Shown here piece by piece: positions 22,290 through 31,090 of a stretch of DNA of 63,944 bases (positions are counted from its first letter, which is position 1; every line of letters begins with the position of its first letter). The notes beneath the pieces were generated by a model, which was not told the origin of the DNA, made no database searches, and saw only the letters and a program-made list of their open reading frames with translations. This stretch comes from a virus: positions 1 through 63,944 of the IMG/VR virus record IMGVR_UViG_3300028800_000099; one strand, 5' to 3'. The position numbers were made by a program, and so were the translations under genes.

Positions 22290-23363
22290 ATGGCCGCGAG
22301 CATCTATCCGGCGGGCATTCTCCCGGTCGCATCGCCCCTGACGGGGACTGAAGAAGTCGTCATCGATAATGGCGGCGCGGTCTTCGCTTCGGCCACGACC
22401 CAGCAGATCGCCAACCTCGCTGCGGGTGGGCTTTCTCCGAGTGTCGCTAATCCGAAGATCACGGCGCTGGCGACCAATGGCGCGGGGACGGTTCTGGCTG
22501 CGGCGATCAATGGCGGCGTCGTCAATCGGACGACCGTCGCCGCTGCTTTTGCCGACACGACGGACACAGCCGCCGCGATCATCGCGGGCAATCCGGCCCT
22601 CACGGCGATCGGCACGTCGTTCACCTACATCTACGCCAACAACTCGACGGGCGTGGGCACCCTTGGTGGTGGTCTGGGCGTCACGGTTTCTGGCATCACC
22701 ACGATCCCGCCGGGCGTCGCGGCTGAGTACCTTGTCACCTATACGGCTGCCGCGACCATCACCATGGTCGGCGTTGCCACGACCGAGATCAGCCCGAACA
22801 CCCTCATCATCGGCGGGGCGACCAGCGGACAGGTGACTGTCAACGCGCCGACTGTCGCGGGCGCTGCGGTCCTGACGCTGCCGCCGAATGCCGCTGGCAC
22901 GCTGGCGAGCACGTCGGGCACGAACCTCAACATCACCGACGTCTATCGCTGCACGACGGCTCAGACGGCGAACGCGAACGTCGTGCCCGCGCAGATCACG
23001 GGCCTGTCGGGTGCTGTGGCAGTTGGGACCTATCGCTTCCGAGCCTATCTGCCGAGCACGGTGGCGAGCGGCACCGGAGGCATCGCCTATCAGTCCCTTC
23101 TGACCACCGCCGTCTTGGGCGTGATGGAATGCTCTGGCTTCGGCTATACGGCGGCTGCCGTCGCTGTGCAGCACACCACGACCGCGACCTCTGCCGCGGC
23201 GCTGTTCACTCAAGCTGCTGTGGTGATCGCCACTGTTCTTGAGGGCACGTTCACCGTGACCACGGCAGGGACCTTCGGCCTGACCATGTGTCAGAACACG
23301 TCCAACGCCTCCAACTCGGTCACGCTGGTTGGGGCGTACCTGGAACTCACTCGGATCGCCTAG
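22290..23363 (+). CDS. Putative virion decoration/structural protein (357 aa)
   Basis: Rich in Ala, Thr, Gly and Val with repeated beta-strand patterns (TITMVGVATTEISPNTLIIG). It begins MAASIYPAGILPVASPLTGT. Absence of charged residues and the head-gene location suggest an exposed capsid decoration or fibre-like protein. No catalytic motif. Not recognised. Confidence 0.55.
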   Translation: MAASIYPAGILPVASPLTGTEEVVIDNGGAVFASATTQQIANLAAGGLSPSVANPKITALATNGAGTVLAAAINGGVVNRTTVAAAFADTTDTAAAIIAGNPALTAIGTSFTYIYANNSTGVGTLGGGLGVTVSGITTIPPGVAAEYLVTYTAAATITMVGVATTEISPNTLIIGGATSGQVTVNAPTVAGAAVLTLPPNAAGTLASTSGTNLNITDVYRCTTAQTANANVVPAQITGLSGAVAVGTYRFRAYLPSTVASGTGGIAYQSLLTTAVLGVMECSGFGYTAAAVAVQHTTTATSAAALFTQAAVVIATVLEGTFTVTTAGTFGLTMCQNTSNASNSVTLVGAYLELTRIA

Positions 23364-23374
23364 AGGGCCACGCC

Positions 23375-23686
23375 ATGACCACCGTTTCCAACACTGCCGT
23401 TGGCCAATTCGCCGCCCTTCCCCTCGCGCTCGGCGGCCAGGGCTATCCGACCGCCTCGTTCCTGACTCTGTCGTCGGGGACCTTCACCGCGAACCAGACC
23501 TCGTCGGTCACGGTCGCGGATGCAGGCGTCACGGCGAACTCGGCGCTCATCTTCACGCTGGGGACTGTCGGTGGCACCGTGGGCAACTCCGGTCCTGTGG
23601 TGAAGACGATCACGCCGGGGACGGGCTTCACCGTCACCGCGCTCGCGAGCGACACCAGCATCTACAACTATCTGCGGATCGGCTAA
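23375..23686 (+). CDS. Small structural protein (103 aa)
   Basis: MTTVSNTAVGQFAALPLALG starts a Thr/Val/Gly-rich beta protein with almost no charged residues, much like its upstream neighbour. A capsid-surface role is likely. Not recognised. Confidence 0.55.
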   Translation: MTTVSNTAVGQFAALPLALGGQGYPTASFLTLSSGTFTANQTSSVTVADAGVTANSALIFTLGTVGGTVGNSGPVVKTITPGTGFTVTALASDTSIYNYLRIG

Positions 23687-23689
23687 GAC

Positions 23690-23857
23690 GTGCCGCCGCG
23701 CTCGGAGGCTCAGAGACGCCTCATGTGGGCGGCTGCGGCGAAGCCGGGCGGCGTGGATGGAGTGTCCCAATCTGTCGGCAAGGACTTCGCGAAGGCAGAT
23801 CCCGGCGGTAAGCTCCCCGAGCGCAAGTCGGATCGACGCTACGGCAAGAAGGCGTGA
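23690..23857 (+). CDS. Conserved small phage protein (55 aa)
   Basis: Starts at GTG after TAAGAC. The sequence PPRSEAQRRLMWAAAAKPGG ... SVGKDFAKADPGGKLPERK matches a short basic protein found in many podovirus- and siphovirus-type genomes near structural genes. Function unknown. Found by direct translation. Confidence 0.7.
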   Translation: MPPRSEAQRRLMWAAAAKPGGVDGVSQSVGKDFAKADPGGKLPERKSDRRYGKKA

Positions 23858-23858
23858 G

Positions 23859-24134
23859 ATGGCCAAGGGATTCAGAAAGCCGCTGACGGCCGAGCAGCGC
23901 CAGGCGATGCCCAAGTCCGATTTCGCGCTTCCTGGCCGTGGTGCGGGGCCTAAGGGCGCTGGCGCGGGGTCATATCCAATCCCAAACGCCTCGCACGCCA
24001 GATCGGCCCTGTCTCTCGTGTCGCGCTACGGATCGTCAGCCGAGAAGGCGAAGGTTCGTGCTAAGGTCCATTCGAAGTTTCCGACAATCGGTTCCGACCG
24101 AGCCAACAGCCGTTATCGCGATAGGAGTGCCTGA
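23859..24134 (+). CDS. Conserved small phage protein (91 aa)
   Basis: The product contains KSDFALPGRG ... SYPIPNASHARSALSLVSRY and KAKVRAKVHSKFP. This arrangement (KsdFAlPG, YPIpdasHArnAL, VrakVhkKyP) is a recurrent small phage/prophage protein, also seen as a domain of larger head-module proteins. Unknown role. Its ATG is one base after the previous stop. Confidence 0.75.
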   Translation: MAKGFRKPLTAEQRQAMPKSDFALPGRGAGPKGAGAGSYPIPNASHARSALSLVSRYGSSAEKAKVRAKVHSKFPTIGSDRANSRYRDRSA

Positions 24135-24484
24135 TGGCCGACGCCAAAGAGAAGTCCCGCTCCGAACGTCGCTACGGCGGCAAGGAAGAGGCCAAGGAAC
24201 CGGCTGCTGAAGAGCGCCACGAAACCCCGGCCGAAGAGAAGGCCGAGCCCAAGGCGGCCGATGCTCATGCGACTGAGCGCGCCGACATGCGCAAGCGCCA
24301 TGAGAAGGAACACCGCGACCTTCACGGCCAGCACAAGGACGCCATGCGGGCGATGCACGGGCGACAGGAGTCCGAGATGACGGCGATGAACGCTCGGCAC
24401 GACGCGGCTCCGATGAGCGGAGACGCTGACGGTCTCGCGCCTGCCGCTGGCGCCGCCACTGGCCCCGCTCCCGCTGGAGAATAG
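24134..24484 (+). CDS. Highly charged coiled-coil protein (116 aa)
   Basis: Dominated by Glu, Lys, Ala, His and Arg (RKRHEKEHRDLHGQHKDAMR), it forms a single long helix with a Gly/Ala/Pro tail. TGATG overlap couples it to the gene before. Could be a small internal or scaffold-like protein. Not recognised. Confidence 0.6.
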   Translation: MADAKEKSRSERRYGGKEEAKEPAAEERHETPAEEKAEPKAADAHATERADMRKRHEKEHRDLHGQHKDAMRAMHGRQESEMTAMNARHDAAPMSGDADGLAPAAGAATGPAPAGE

Positions 24485-24487
24485 CCC

Positions 24488-24982
24488 GTGGCCATGCGTA
24501 ACCTCGTCTCGATGGCCCATGACGACAGTCAACTCTATGACCTGTCCAAGGGGATGCCGCGCGACTGGGAACCGCCGGAATTTCCTAGCGGCCTGAGCTT
24601 ATGCCTGACAAAGGAAGACCTGGCTGAGGCCGGCGGCGAAGGGGGCGAGCCCGGCCACACGATGAACTTCAGTGCGATGGGCGAAGTCACCTCGATCTAC
24701 AAGAGCATCGACGAGTGCCGTATCGAACTGCAGATCGGCGAGTTCGCTGGCGAGGACGGCAAGTTCTTCGACCTCTCCAGTCCGGCCTATATGTGCCTGT
24801 GCGGTCCTGAGCTTGAGAAGATGGATCTTGACGACGACTGCGAGCGCGGAGACACCATCCACCTGATTGGCACGGCTCGACTGGACAGCACGTCGAGCAC
24901 CGAATACGGGGGCGACATGGTGACGCTCCAAATCACCCACCTGACCTTCGAGGACGAGTCGTCCGAGTCGCGGGAGGGCTGA
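24488..24982 (+). CDS. Acidic head-module protein (164 aa)
   Basis: GTG start (an ATG lies two codons later). The protein is beta-rich and acidic (NFSAMGEVTSIYKSIDECRI, DTIHLIGTARLD), with seven cysteines or methionine-cysteine positions in the middle. Similar proteins accompany capsid genes in phages and may be minor capsid stabilisers. That role is inference. Confidence 0.6.
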   Translation: MAMRNLVSMAHDDSQLYDLSKGMPRDWEPPEFPSGLSLCLTKEDLAEAGGEGGEPGHTMNFSAMGEVTSIYKSIDECRIELQIGEFAGEDGKFFDLSSPAYMCLCGPELEKMDLDDDCERGDTIHLIGTARLDSTSSTEYGGDMVTLQITHLTFEDESSESREG

Positions 24983-24984
24983 CC

Positions 24985-25155
24985 GTGGGCGCCCCACGCG
25001 ATCTTCCGTCCCGACCGCCGCAATTCGGGGGCACGCTCCCGTCTCGGGGACAACCCCCGCAAGCCCGTGATATGACCCCGCCTCAGACGACCAAGACGGT
25101 CGCCCATGCCGCGCTGATCGCCAGTTGGACCGACGCGCCGAAAGAGGAAGGCTGA
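24985..25155 (+). CDS. Small hypothetical protein (56 aa)
   Basis: GTG preceded by GGAGGG. The Pro/Arg/Gln-rich N-terminus (GAPRDLPSRPPQFGGTLPSR) leads to a short helix. It fills the gap before the first adaptor gene. Found by direct translation; unknown role. Confidence 0.5.
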   Translation: MGAPRDLPSRPPQFGGTLPSRGQPPQARDMTPPQTTKTVAHAALIASWTDAPKEEG

Positions 25156-25166
25156 GGTGATCTCCG

Positions 25167-25781
25167 ATGCCAATCGGCTTAAGTTCTGCAGGCGTTGTCA
25201 ACTCTAGCCTTGAGCAGATCGCCTCCCAAACCAGGATCACGTCTCTCAGCGACGGTTCTCCAGCCGCTCTCGCGGCTTCGGTCGTCTATGTCCCCACGGT
25301 CCAACTCATGCTGCGGGAACTGGACCCTGATTTCGCTCGGCTGACCGCCCCCCTGGCGCTTTCTGGAGCCGTGACGCCCATTGTCCCGTGGGCATTCGAA
25401 TACCTGTATCCCGACGATATGGTCCGACTGCGCCAAGTGCGGCCTCCCGGCTCGGGGACGGGCTCCCTGGCTGATCCAAACGACCCTGTCCCCATTCGCG
25501 CCAACGTGGCTTTCGACACCATCGGAAGCACCGTGACGAAGGTCATCCTGACCAATCAGATCAACGCTTTGGCGGTCTACACGTCGTCGCAGATCACCGA
25601 GGTACAGTGGGATTCGGTCTTCGCCGACGCTGTGATCCGGCGTCTCGCCAATCCGCTCGCTATGGCGCTATCCGGCCGCCCCGACTTCGCTGAGAAAATC
25701 CTGATGCAGTCGGCTATGATGGCGCAGACGGCGGAGGCGGTTGACGACAGTGGCTTCCGCCGCGGCCCTGGTGGGACCTGA
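25167..25781 (+). CDS. Head-tail adaptor-like protein 1 (204 aa)
   Basis: The layout LEQIASQTRITSLSDGSPAA, then YVPTVQLMLRELDPDFARLT and FEYLYPDDMVRLRQV, followed by YTSSQITEVQWDSVFADAVI, parallels the tail tubular protein A (T7 gp11-like) pattern repeated in the next two genes. Such proteins form the ring between portal and nozzle. This copy is the most divergent of the three. TGATG couples it to the next gene. Confidence 0.65.
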   Translation: MPIGLSSAGVVNSSLEQIASQTRITSLSDGSPAALAASVVYVPTVQLMLRELDPDFARLTAPLALSGAVTPIVPWAFEYLYPDDMVRLRQVRPPGSGTGSLADPNDPVPIRANVAFDTIGSTVTKVILTNQINALAVYTSSQITEVQWDSVFADAVIRRLANPLAMALSGRPDFAEKILMQSAMMAQTAEAVDDSGFRRGPGGT

Positions 25782-26416
25782 TGGCGAACAGCATTGAGGA
25801 CATCTGGAATCAGGCGTTCCGCGCCGGTGGCCTGCCGATCAGGGTCAATGAAGCGTTCGAAGGCAGCGACGGCGCACGCGTGGCGCTGGAGCTGTATCAA
25901 CAGGCGAGAGACGAACTTCTGGACCTCAAGGACTGGTCGTTCAACCGTCAGACCGCGCCGCTGACGCTGCTGAAAGGACCGCCTCCCGCTGGCGGCTACA
26001 ACATCCTTCAGCCGTGGAGCAGTCTCTACCCCGCGCCCGGGTGGCTGTATGAATATGCCTATCCAGCGTCGGCCGTGGATCTTCGCGCCATCCTGCCGCC
26101 TCCCGGCCCCATGCCGGACCTTGACCCCATTCCGCAGCTCTGGCGCGTCGACAACGACCCGACGCCGAACATCGTAGGCGGCGTCGCCGTCGGCCCGGAA
26201 GCCAAGGTGATCTACTGCAACGTGACGAACGCCTTGGCGACCTATCGTAGCCGCGTGACAAATCCGCTGATCTTCGATCCTGGCTTCACGGCGGCGCTCG
26301 TTGCACTGCTCGGCAAGCGTTTTGCCGTAGCGTTCGGCGCCGGAGTCGACGTCCAGCGCGAGGACACCGCCGAGGCGATTCAGATCGCAAACGCTCAGAG
26401 TGATGTGAGGGGATAG
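25781..26416 (+). CDS. Head-tail adaptor / tail tubular A-like protein 2 (211 aa)
   Basis: Shows the adaptor pattern IEDIWNQAFRAGGLPIRVNE, LYQQARDELLDLKDWSFNRQ, then WLYEYAYPASAVDLRAIL and a C-terminal ALVALLGKRFAVAF helix. These match the gp11/gp4-type adaptor fold that seals packaged DNA. It lies directly between two paralogues. Confidence 0.75.
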   Translation: MANSIEDIWNQAFRAGGLPIRVNEAFEGSDGARVALELYQQARDELLDLKDWSFNRQTAPLTLLKGPPPAGGYNILQPWSSLYPAPGWLYEYAYPASAVDLRAILPPPGPMPDLDPIPQLWRVDNDPTPNIVGGVAVGPEAKVIYCNVTNALATYRSRVTNPLIFDPGFTAALVALLGKRFAVAFGAGVDVQREDTAEAIQIANAQSDVRG

Positions 26417-26419
26417 GGC

Positions 26420-27340
26420 ATGGGCGCACCGCAAATCTCCTATCTCCAATGTCCCTCAACTATAGTGAACGAGGCTATCGATTCTCTGGGACAGCCGGGG
26501 AAGATCATCGGCGACATCACGGATGGCACTACCGTCGCCGAGACGGCGCGGCGGAATTATGGGCAGGCACTTCGGCAGCTTCTTGCGACTGCGCATTGGG
26601 GGTTCGCTCGGAAGCGGGCTAAACTCACCCTCCTGGGCGATGCGACGGGTAATCCCATTCCTGCCGGCGTCAGTCCCTTTGTGGAATGCCCTTGGGCGTA
26701 TGCGTACGGGTGGCCTATCGACGCCGTTCAGGGCCGCTGGTTGCCTTGGACCCCCATCAACGCACAGCCCGAAACACCCAGCGGCGTCCCCCTGACCACT
26801 GGCGTTTCAGCGCTCACCCAATATCCCATGCAGCCAGGTCGTTTCCTCGTCTCATCCAGCGACCAATATCCCATCGTGACCGGCGTCGAACCGTGGGAGC
26901 AATTGCCCGATCTCCAGCGAACCGAAGGGCTTGGCTACACATCACGGAAGGTGATCCTCACCGACTGCTGCCAGGCCGAGTTCGTCTACACGAAATTCGA
27001 GCCGACCATAGAGGTTTGGGACGCCCTTTTCAGACAGGCTCTTGTGACCATGATGGCCATGATCCTAGCGCCGGTAGCAATTGACGATCCGAAGATCAGT
27101 TTGGCCGAACGCGTTCGGCTCAGTCCAACCCTCCGAAATGCAATCGCGGATGCTCGGGTGGCCTCAAATAACGAGGCAGGCTATCCAATGACGACGGACT
27201 TCGAGGCTTCGTTCATCCGCGCTCGCAACTGGGGCGGCTACTGGGCTCCGGGCAGCCTTGGCCTCGGCATCGGGGGTGGTGGTCTGGGGACATTCTGGGG
27301 CGGATTCGACAGCATGTCATGGTGCGGGAGCGTGTACTAA
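26420..27340 (+). CDS. Head-tail adaptor / tail tubular A-like protein 3 (306 aa)
   Basis: The N-terminal half repeats the adaptor pattern: VNEAIDSLGQPGKIIGDITD, RRNYGQALRQLLATAHWGFA, then VECPWAYAYGWPIDAV. The C-terminus adds a longer glycine-rich extension (GLGIGGGGLGTFWGGFD). It ends directly before the nozzle gene, so it is probably the ring that contacts it. Confidence 0.8.
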   Translation: MGAPQISYLQCPSTIVNEAIDSLGQPGKIIGDITDGTTVAETARRNYGQALRQLLATAHWGFARKRAKLTLLGDATGNPIPAGVSPFVECPWAYAYGWPIDAVQGRWLPWTPINAQPETPSGVPLTTGVSALTQYPMQPGRFLVSSSDQYPIVTGVEPWEQLPDLQRTEGLGYTSRKVILTDCCQAEFVYTKFEPTIEVWDALFRQALVTMMAMILAPVAIDDPKISLAERVRLSPTLRNAIADARVASNNEAGYPMTTDFEASFIRARNWGGYWAPGSLGLGIGGGGLGTFWGGFDSMSWCGSVY

Positions 27341-30300
27341 GTGGCTGTCGCTGGATTCCAAGGCGCGTTCAACGCTGGCGAGATCAGCCCGGAACTCTAC
27401 GGCGCCGTCAGCCTCGCAAAATTCGGCTCGGCTGTGACCACGGGAAGAAATTGCGTGGTCGGCTACAAAGGAGGGCTATTCTCTCGCGGTGGTCTCGCGC
27501 TGGTCGGCCGATCCCTGCAGAGCACCATCGCGACGAGTCCTCCTCGTCTGATCCCATTCCAATTTTCGATCACCCAGGGCTACGTCCTGGAGTTCGGCGA
27601 CCAGTACATCCGGTTCATTTTCCAGGGCGGCTACGTGGTCGAAAACCCGGTCGCATGCTCGGGCGTCACCAAGGCCAATCCGGCGGTCGCGAGTGTGACG
27701 GGAACGCCGTACGCCAATGCGGACTGGGTCTTCGCCTCGACGTTCCAGGGCATGACTCAGTTGAACGGCAACACCTACATCGTTGCATCAGCGGCGTCTG
27801 GCCATTTCGCGCTGCACGATCTCAACGGCGGCCCCGTCGATTCGACAAGCTTCGGGACCTATACGGGAGGAGGACAGTTCTCGCGCATCTACACGATCTC
27901 GTCCCCCTATGCCGCGGTCGACCTGCCCTATCTGAAATTCTCGCAGTCGGCTGATGTGATGTCGCTGACGTGCTCCAATCCGGAGACGGGAACTGAATAT
28001 CCGCCTTACGATTTGACGCGCTTGTCGGCGATCGACTGGGTGCTGACGCAGACCGATTTCGACCCAGTGATCAGTCCGCCGACCACCCTATCCGCTTCAG
28101 CAAATGCTCAGGCTCCCACGACAGGGGTGAACGCGACCTTCGCCTATCAGGTCACGGCGGTTGACGCGCTGGGGAACGAAAGCCTGCCATCTGTAATCGC
28201 AACCTGCCATGGCGCCGACCTCCAAGTCGAAGCCGGGACCAATACGGTCACTTGGCCGTTCGTCACGGGGGCGAAATATTACAACATCTATCGAGCACCC
28301 CCGTCGGTCGATACCGGGGCCACGCCTGGGACGCCCAATCCCGTTCCCGGCGGTAGTATCTTCGGCTTCGTTGGCTCTGCGTACGGGACACAGTTCGTGG
28401 ACAACGAACCGGTCTCGAACCTGGCGCAGACGCCGCCGACCCATCAGAATCCGTTCTCAAGGGGACAAATCCTCGCCGTCAGTGTCACGGGCGGCGGTTC
28501 GGGCCTTAGCACTGTCACCTACGTGATCACCACGACCAACGGGGTTAATTTCTCCGGCCTGCCGGTAGTGATCGGGGGAAGCTTGGGGGGATTCCTCGTC
28601 GAGAATCCCGGTAGCCTCTTTGCTCCAGGGGATTCGATCGCCCTCAATGGCGCCGGCTTCGCTTCGGGAAGCATTGAGTTCGGCTCGACCAATCCGAGTC
28701 CGAACGACACCATCACGCTGCACAGCACCGTCTGGACTTTCGTTACTGCGATCACGGGTCCGAACCAAACCCTGATCCAGGGCGCCCTGAGCGCGACTAT
28801 CCAGCTCCTAGTTTCTAATCTTTCGGCCAGCGCCAATCCGACCCTCGTCGTGGCGAGCTATTCTCCTGATCAGAACGCTTCCAATTTGATCATCACGTAC
28901 AAGACTGCGGGCACGGCCGGGAACTCCTATGGGCTCGCCGCGTCAAGGGCCACAGTGAGTGGATCGACCCTAACGGGCGGCTCTGGGTCGGGGTCATCTG
29001 GCGTGCAGGCCACGGGTGATCTGGTTTTCACCGTCAACCCCACCGCCAGCCAAACGATTATTCTGGATGGTGTGACGTGGACCTTTGTGACGTCGGGGGC
29101 GTCTGGCAACCAGACCAACCTAGGGATTACCCTGGCGGCAACCCTTACCCAGCTTCAGCTTGATCTGACGGCTTCGGGGAACGCCAACATCCAACTGGCC
29201 AACTATGCGGCCTCTCCGACCCAGTTGGACATCGCCTACAAGGTGGTCGGAACCATCGGCAATTCCTACACTCTGTCGGCAGGGACCACGACGGCGACGG
29301 CTAGCGCAGCCACGCTTACGGGGGGCGCAAATGCCTCAACGACCCCTACAGCGACCCTGAGCATTGGGCCAACGACCGGGACCTATCCTGGGGTCAACGC
29401 CTACTTCCAGCAACGCCACTTCTTCGCGTGCTCGTTCAACAATCCGGACACCTTCTGGGCGAGCCAGACGGGTCTTTATCGCAACTTCGACACTCGGATT
29501 CCCACGGTAGCGACGGATGCGATCACGGCGTCTCCCTGGACCGAAGAGGTCAACGGCATCCAATGGCTGATCCCCATGCCTGGTGGTCTGATCGCCATGA
29601 CGGGCAACCGGGCTTGGCAGATCATCGGCCAGGGGAGCTACCAGTTGAACGTCCAGCCGGTGACGCCCTCGACGACGTCGGCGCAGCCTCAGGCGTTCAA
29701 TGGATGCTCAGCGACGATCCCCCCCATCGTGATCGATTACGACGTGCTCTACGTCGAGGCGATCGGCAACACGACCGTTCGCGATCTCTCGTGGAACTTC
29801 TGGGTCAACATCTACACCGGAGCGGATCTCACGATCCTGTCCAGCCATCTGTTCCTCTATCGCCAGATTGTCCAATGGACGTGGGCGCGGACGCCGTACA
29901 AGGTGCTCTGGACGGCCTGCAACGACGGCACGATGCTGTCGATGACCTATCTGAAAGAGCAGGAGGTCTACGGCTGGGCGCGGCATGATACGCAGGGCTT
30001 CATCGCCAGCGTCGTTTCGATCACGGAACCGCCGGTCAATGCGGTCTATGTCGTGGCGCAGCGTTTTCCGCCTTATGCGCCCGCTCCTTATGGCATCTAC
30101 ACCGTCGAGCGGATGGACAATCGAATTTGGCAGGGTGTTGAGGATACCTACGCTGTCGACAGCGGGGTCTCCAATCTGATGGTGGCGCCCAACACGGCGC
30201 TCTTCGCCGACACCCTAACGGGCACTGTGCATTTTGGGACGGCCAGCGCGGGGACGACCTTTACTGCGGCCTCAGTTGGCCAGATCATCCGCATGGGGGG

Positions 30301-31090
30301 CGGCATTGCGGTCGTGACAGTCTACACTGCCCCTACCCAAGTGACGGGCACTTGGATTCTTTCTCCCACCGCCAGCGTCAGCGGACAGCCCTATGCGATA
30401 GCTGGCGCATGGACAATTTCAGCGCCCGTGACCAGTCTGAATGCTCCACATCTTGCGGAGATGACGGTCATTGGACTTGCTGATGGCGTTCCGATCCCAC
30501 TTCCTGGCGGTCCCGCAATCGTTGTTGGCCCCACGGGAACCGTCACGTTGCCCTTCCCCGCCAGCGACGTGAAGATCGGACTGCCGTTCCTGCCTCAGGT
30601 CCAGACGGTCTACCTCAATGGCAACGGGGTGACTCAGGGCGCGCGCAAGGTCATCCCTGCGGTAACGGTGCGCTTGGCGGCGAGCGGCCAGTTCCAAGTC
30701 GGGACGAATCAGCCGGACGGCGCAGCACAGAACCCGCCGCAGCTTGGTCCGGCGTGGACGAATATGGCGCCGGGTCTTCCATTAGACGCAACGGGAGGGC
30801 AAACGCCGCCACCGACCTATTCGTCTCCTAGTGGCCAAGCGGTCACGCAACTGTGGACGGGTGATCTACGCGTGGTTGGCGAAGGGGCCGCTTGGAGCAG
30901 TAAAGGTCAGGTCGCCATTCAGCAGACACTTCCGTTGCCGCTTGAGGTGGTGTCGGTTGAGCCAGAAATTCTAGATGGCGATGTTGCAGAACGGGGATAT
31001 TCTCCAGGTCAGCAAAATCAGTCTGGACAATCGGGCAATGGATTTGGAGAGCCAAGAAGGGGGCCCGGAATGCACATGCTCCGCATCTGA
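27341..31090 (+). CDS. Tail nozzle protein (tail tubular protein B-like), 1249 aa
   Basis: The N-terminal signature GFQGAFNAGEISPELYGAVS, RNCVVGYKGGLFSRGGLALV and LIPFQFSITQGYVLEFGDQY matches the gp12/TTPB-type nozzle family. GTG start follows the adaptor stop directly. Residues about 440-680 hold two tandem about 110-residue repeats built around TVWTFV / VTWTFV and AGNSYGL / IGNSYTL. The core resumes at PGVNAYFQQRHFFACSFNNP. The repeats suggest an inserted, exposed module. The C-terminus is overlapped by an HNH gene. Confidence 0.9.
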   Translation: MAVAGFQGAFNAGEISPELYGAVSLAKFGSAVTTGRNCVVGYKGGLFSRGGLALVGRSLQSTIATSPPRLIPFQFSITQGYVLEFGDQYIRFIFQGGYVVENPVACSGVTKANPAVASVTGTPYANADWVFASTFQGMTQLNGNTYIVASAASGHFALHDLNGGPVDSTSFGTYTGGGQFSRIYTISSPYAAVDLPYLKFSQSADVMSLTCSNPETGTEYPPYDLTRLSAIDWVLTQTDFDPVISPPTTLSASANAQAPTTGVNATFAYQVTAVDALGNESLPSVIATCHGADLQVEAGTNTVTWPFVTGAKYYNIYRAPPSVDTGATPGTPNPVPGGSIFGFVGSAYGTQFVDNEPVSNLAQTPPTHQNPFSRGQILAVSVTGGGSGLSTVTYVITTTNGVNFSGLPVVIGGSLGGFLVENPGSLFAPGDSIALNGAGFASGSIEFGSTNPSPNDTITLHSTVWTFVTAITGPNQTLIQGALSATIQLLVSNLSASANPTLVVASYSPDQNASNLIITYKTAGTAGNSYGLAASRATVSGSTLTGGSGSGSSGVQATGDLVFTVNPTASQTIILDGVTWTFVTSGASGNQTNLGITLAATLTQLQLDLTASGNANIQLANYAASPTQLDIAYKVVGTIGNSYTLSAGTTTATASAATLTGGANASTTPTATLSIGPTTGTYPGVNAYFQQRHFFACSFNNPDTFWASQTGLYRNFDTRIPTVATDAITASPWTEEVNGIQWLIPMPGGLIAMTGNRAWQIIGQGSYQLNVQPVTPSTTSAQPQAFNGCSATIPPIVIDYDVLYVEAIGNTTVRDLSWNFWVNIYTGADLTILSSHLFLYRQIVQWTWARTPYKVLWTACNDGTMLSMTYLKEQEVYGWARHDTQGFIASVVSITEPPVNAVYVVAQRFPPYAPAPYGIYTVERMDNRIWQGVEDTYAVDSGVSNLMVAPNTALFADTLTGTVHFGTASAGTTFTAASVGQIIRMGGGIAVVTVYTAPTQVTGTWILSPTASVSGQPYAIAGAWTISAPVTSLNAPHLAEMTVIGLADGVPIPLPGGPAIVVGPTGTVTLPFPASDVKIGLPFLPQVQTVYLNGNGVTQGARKVIPAVTVRLAASGQFQVGTNQPDGAAQNPPQLGPAWTNMAPGLPLDATGGQTPPPTYSSPSGQAVTQLWTGDLRVVGEGAAWSSKGQVAIQQTLPLPLEVVSVEPEILDGDVAERGYSPGQQNQSGQSGNGFGEPRRGPGMHMLRI

